Positions 62,942-64,000 of a stretch of DNA of 64,000 nt are shown here, one piece after another (position 1 is the stretch's first letter; each line of letters starts with the position of its first letter). Where the stretch lies: contig NZ_JAHVKO010000006.1 of assembly GCF_019800665.1 (NCBI RefSeq), positions 1-64,000 on the forward strand, given 5' to 3'. Below the pieces are notes generated by a model, which was not told the DNA's origin, did no database searches, and was given only the letters and a program-made list of their open reading frames with translations. The position numbers and the translations under genes are program-made. Source of the stretch: Microbulbifer agarilyticus (GTDB lineage: Bacteria; Pseudomonadota; Gammaproteobacteria; Pseudomonadales; Cellvibrionaceae).

Positions 62942-64000
62942 GAGGAAATCAGTTTCACTCTTATCGATTTTTCTTCCCAGCACTCGACCTCCATATACAG
63001 GAGATCCTCAATGGCCGGGTGGGCGTATAACCAGTCTTCAGGGGCCTGCAGTCGATAGCCGGGGCCATCCGCGGAGAGCTGCAGGCCATCGATGGCGCGG
63101 TCCACATGATCCCGGTGCACGATACAGGCGAGGCGCAGGCACAACAATAAATCATTGTTGGGGTGGAACCCGTAGTGTTCGCGCACGGCTTTGATATCAC
63201 CACGCTGGTTGCGCACCAGATAGGCCAGGTTTTCCTGTTCGCTTTTACTAAACCCGGCCATGTCTGCATGCTCGATCATATAGGAACCGAGTTTGCGGAA
63301 ACTGCTGTGCGACAGCGCCAGACCGAGTTCATGCAGGTCCGCTGCCCAGTGCAGCAGGCGCCGCTGGCTCACCGGTGCGTGCGGATTTAACTGGCCGAAA
63401 AATTGCAGCGCGGTATTGGCTACGCGTTTTGCCTGGTCGCGGTCAATCTCGCCGCGCTCCATCAGGTTTTCGACGGTGTCGGCACGGCGGTCACCGCCGT
63501 GGGCGCGGCCCGCCAGGTCGTAGACGATACCTTCGCGAATGGCATAGGGCGATATATGCATTTCCTGGATATTCAGTTCGCGGAATATGCCGTGCAGTAT
63601 GGCAAGGCCAGCGGCAAATACCGGACGACGCTGCGGGTCGAGGTTAGGCAGGTCGATTTTTTCGACAGTTTTGCATTTGGCAACTTTGTCCGCCAGCGCA
63701 TCGATGTCCTCGCGCAAGATTGGCAGTAGCTCGCCATCGTTGAGAACTCGCGAGACCGACTTCACGGTGCCGGATGCGCCTATCACCAGGGCATCGTCGG
63801 CAATATGCTGCAGCTCCTGTAGTTCCGCCTGGGCGGCACGTCGCGCGCGGATGAAATTGTTTTGCTTGCCGCCATCGATTTTACCGTCGCTGAAAAAACG
63901 GCGGTTGAAGGCCACACAACCCATATTGACACTTTGCAGTTGCCGCGGGACTTCCATACCTCGCACCAGCTCGGTGGAGCCGCCGCCGATATCGACGACA
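62938..64000 (-). CDS. Exopolyphosphatase/guanosine pentaphosphatase (Ppx/GppA), 5' end beyond the right edge
   Basis: About 353 C-terminal residues are visible. At the window edge the frame reads VDIGGGSTELVRGMEV, the ASKHA motif that binds phosphate. Then VIGASGTVKSVSRVL, RRPVFAAGLAILHGIF and ISPYAIREGIVYDL, followed by the HD-like helical C-terminal domain (LGSYMIEHADMAGFS). Ppx removes phosphate from polyphosphate; GppA also acts on pppGpp. Which activity dominates cannot be told from this part. The stop overlaps the selO start, so the two are coupled. Confidence 0.9.
   Translation of the reverse strand, partial: VVDIGGGSTELVRGMEVPRQLQSVNMGCVAFNRRFFSDGKIDGGKQNNFIRARRAAQAELQELQHIADDALVIGASGTVKSVSRVLNDGELLPILREDIDALADKVAKCKTVEKIDLPNLDPQRRPVFAAGLAILHGIFRELNIQEMHISPYAIREGIVYDLAGRAHGGDRRADTVENLMERGEIDRDQAKRVANTALQFFGQLNPHAPVSQRRLLHWAADLHELGLALSHSSFRKLGSYMIEHADMAGFSKSEQENLAYLVRNQRGDIKAVREHYGFHPNNDLLLCLRLACIVHRDHVDRAIDGLQLSADGPGYRLQAPEDWLYAHPAIEDLLYMEVECWEEKSIRVKLISS

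Overview
The window looks like chromosomal DNA of a free-living, probably marine, gammaproteobacterium close to Microbulbifer/Cellvibrionales. This is an inference from gene content: an MvaT-type xenogeneic silencer, two TonB-dependent receptors, a GH9 glycosidase, a MalT regulator with a GH13 alpha-glucosidase and a sugar MFS permease, a SelD-like fusion beside NDH-2, and moderately high-GC coding DNA. No rRNA, tRNA, prophage, transposase or CRISPR array was seen.

Layout. 0-2.1 kb: the 5' end of a secreted-protein gene running off the left edge, a palindrome-rich control region, and a hipBA module with regularly spaced operator-like repeats. 2.3-7.5 kb: sugar MFS permease, AGCS amino-acid:cation symporter, bactofilin and a protein with two copies of a methyltransferase-like fold. 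7.5-10.7 kb: a three-gene, stop-start coupled operon encoding a ZorA-like MotA/TolQ/ExbB channel protein with a long helical tail, a ZorB-like MotB/OmpA protein and an unrecognised protein with four cysteine pairs. No Zorya nuclease or helicase lies next to it, so it is the main candidate for an undescribed motor-based system. 10.8-13.7 kb: L,D-transpeptidase and GH13 alpha-glucosidase. 14.0-16.1 kb: two unrecognised, AT-richer genes that look acquired.

16.1-27.7 kb is a carbohydrate-uptake region: MalT, a GH9 enzyme, and (divergent from it) a large TonB-dependent receptor followed by SapC, cupin and tryptophan-halogenase-family genes, an arrangement recurrent around TonB receptors of glycan-using proteobacteria. 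28.1-36.3 kb holds mostly small housekeeping or enzyme genes: an alpha/beta-hydrolase-like protein, GloC-like MBL hydrolase, DUF2799 lipoprotein, hotdog thioesterase, YgjP-like metalloprotease, DUF2750, VOC protein, SDR, an SLC13 permease with RCK_C domains, and a CBS protein. 36.3-37.5 kb: mvaT with a long AT-rich leader.

37.7-52.7 kb is envelope-heavy: a YD/DxDxDG-repeat lipoprotein, a TonB receptor with NDH-2, an oxidoreductase fused to a degenerate SelD domain, a 1890-residue DUF748/AsmA-like protein with about twelve repeated cysteine pairs, and a small beta-barrel. 52.8-64 kb: FeS photolyase, DUF2214, parC, a secreted amidohydrolase with an OprB-like porin, DUF2147, selO, and a 5'-truncated Ppx/GppA gene running off the right edge. 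Many operon ends carry clear intrinsic terminators, several of them bidirectional between convergent genes.
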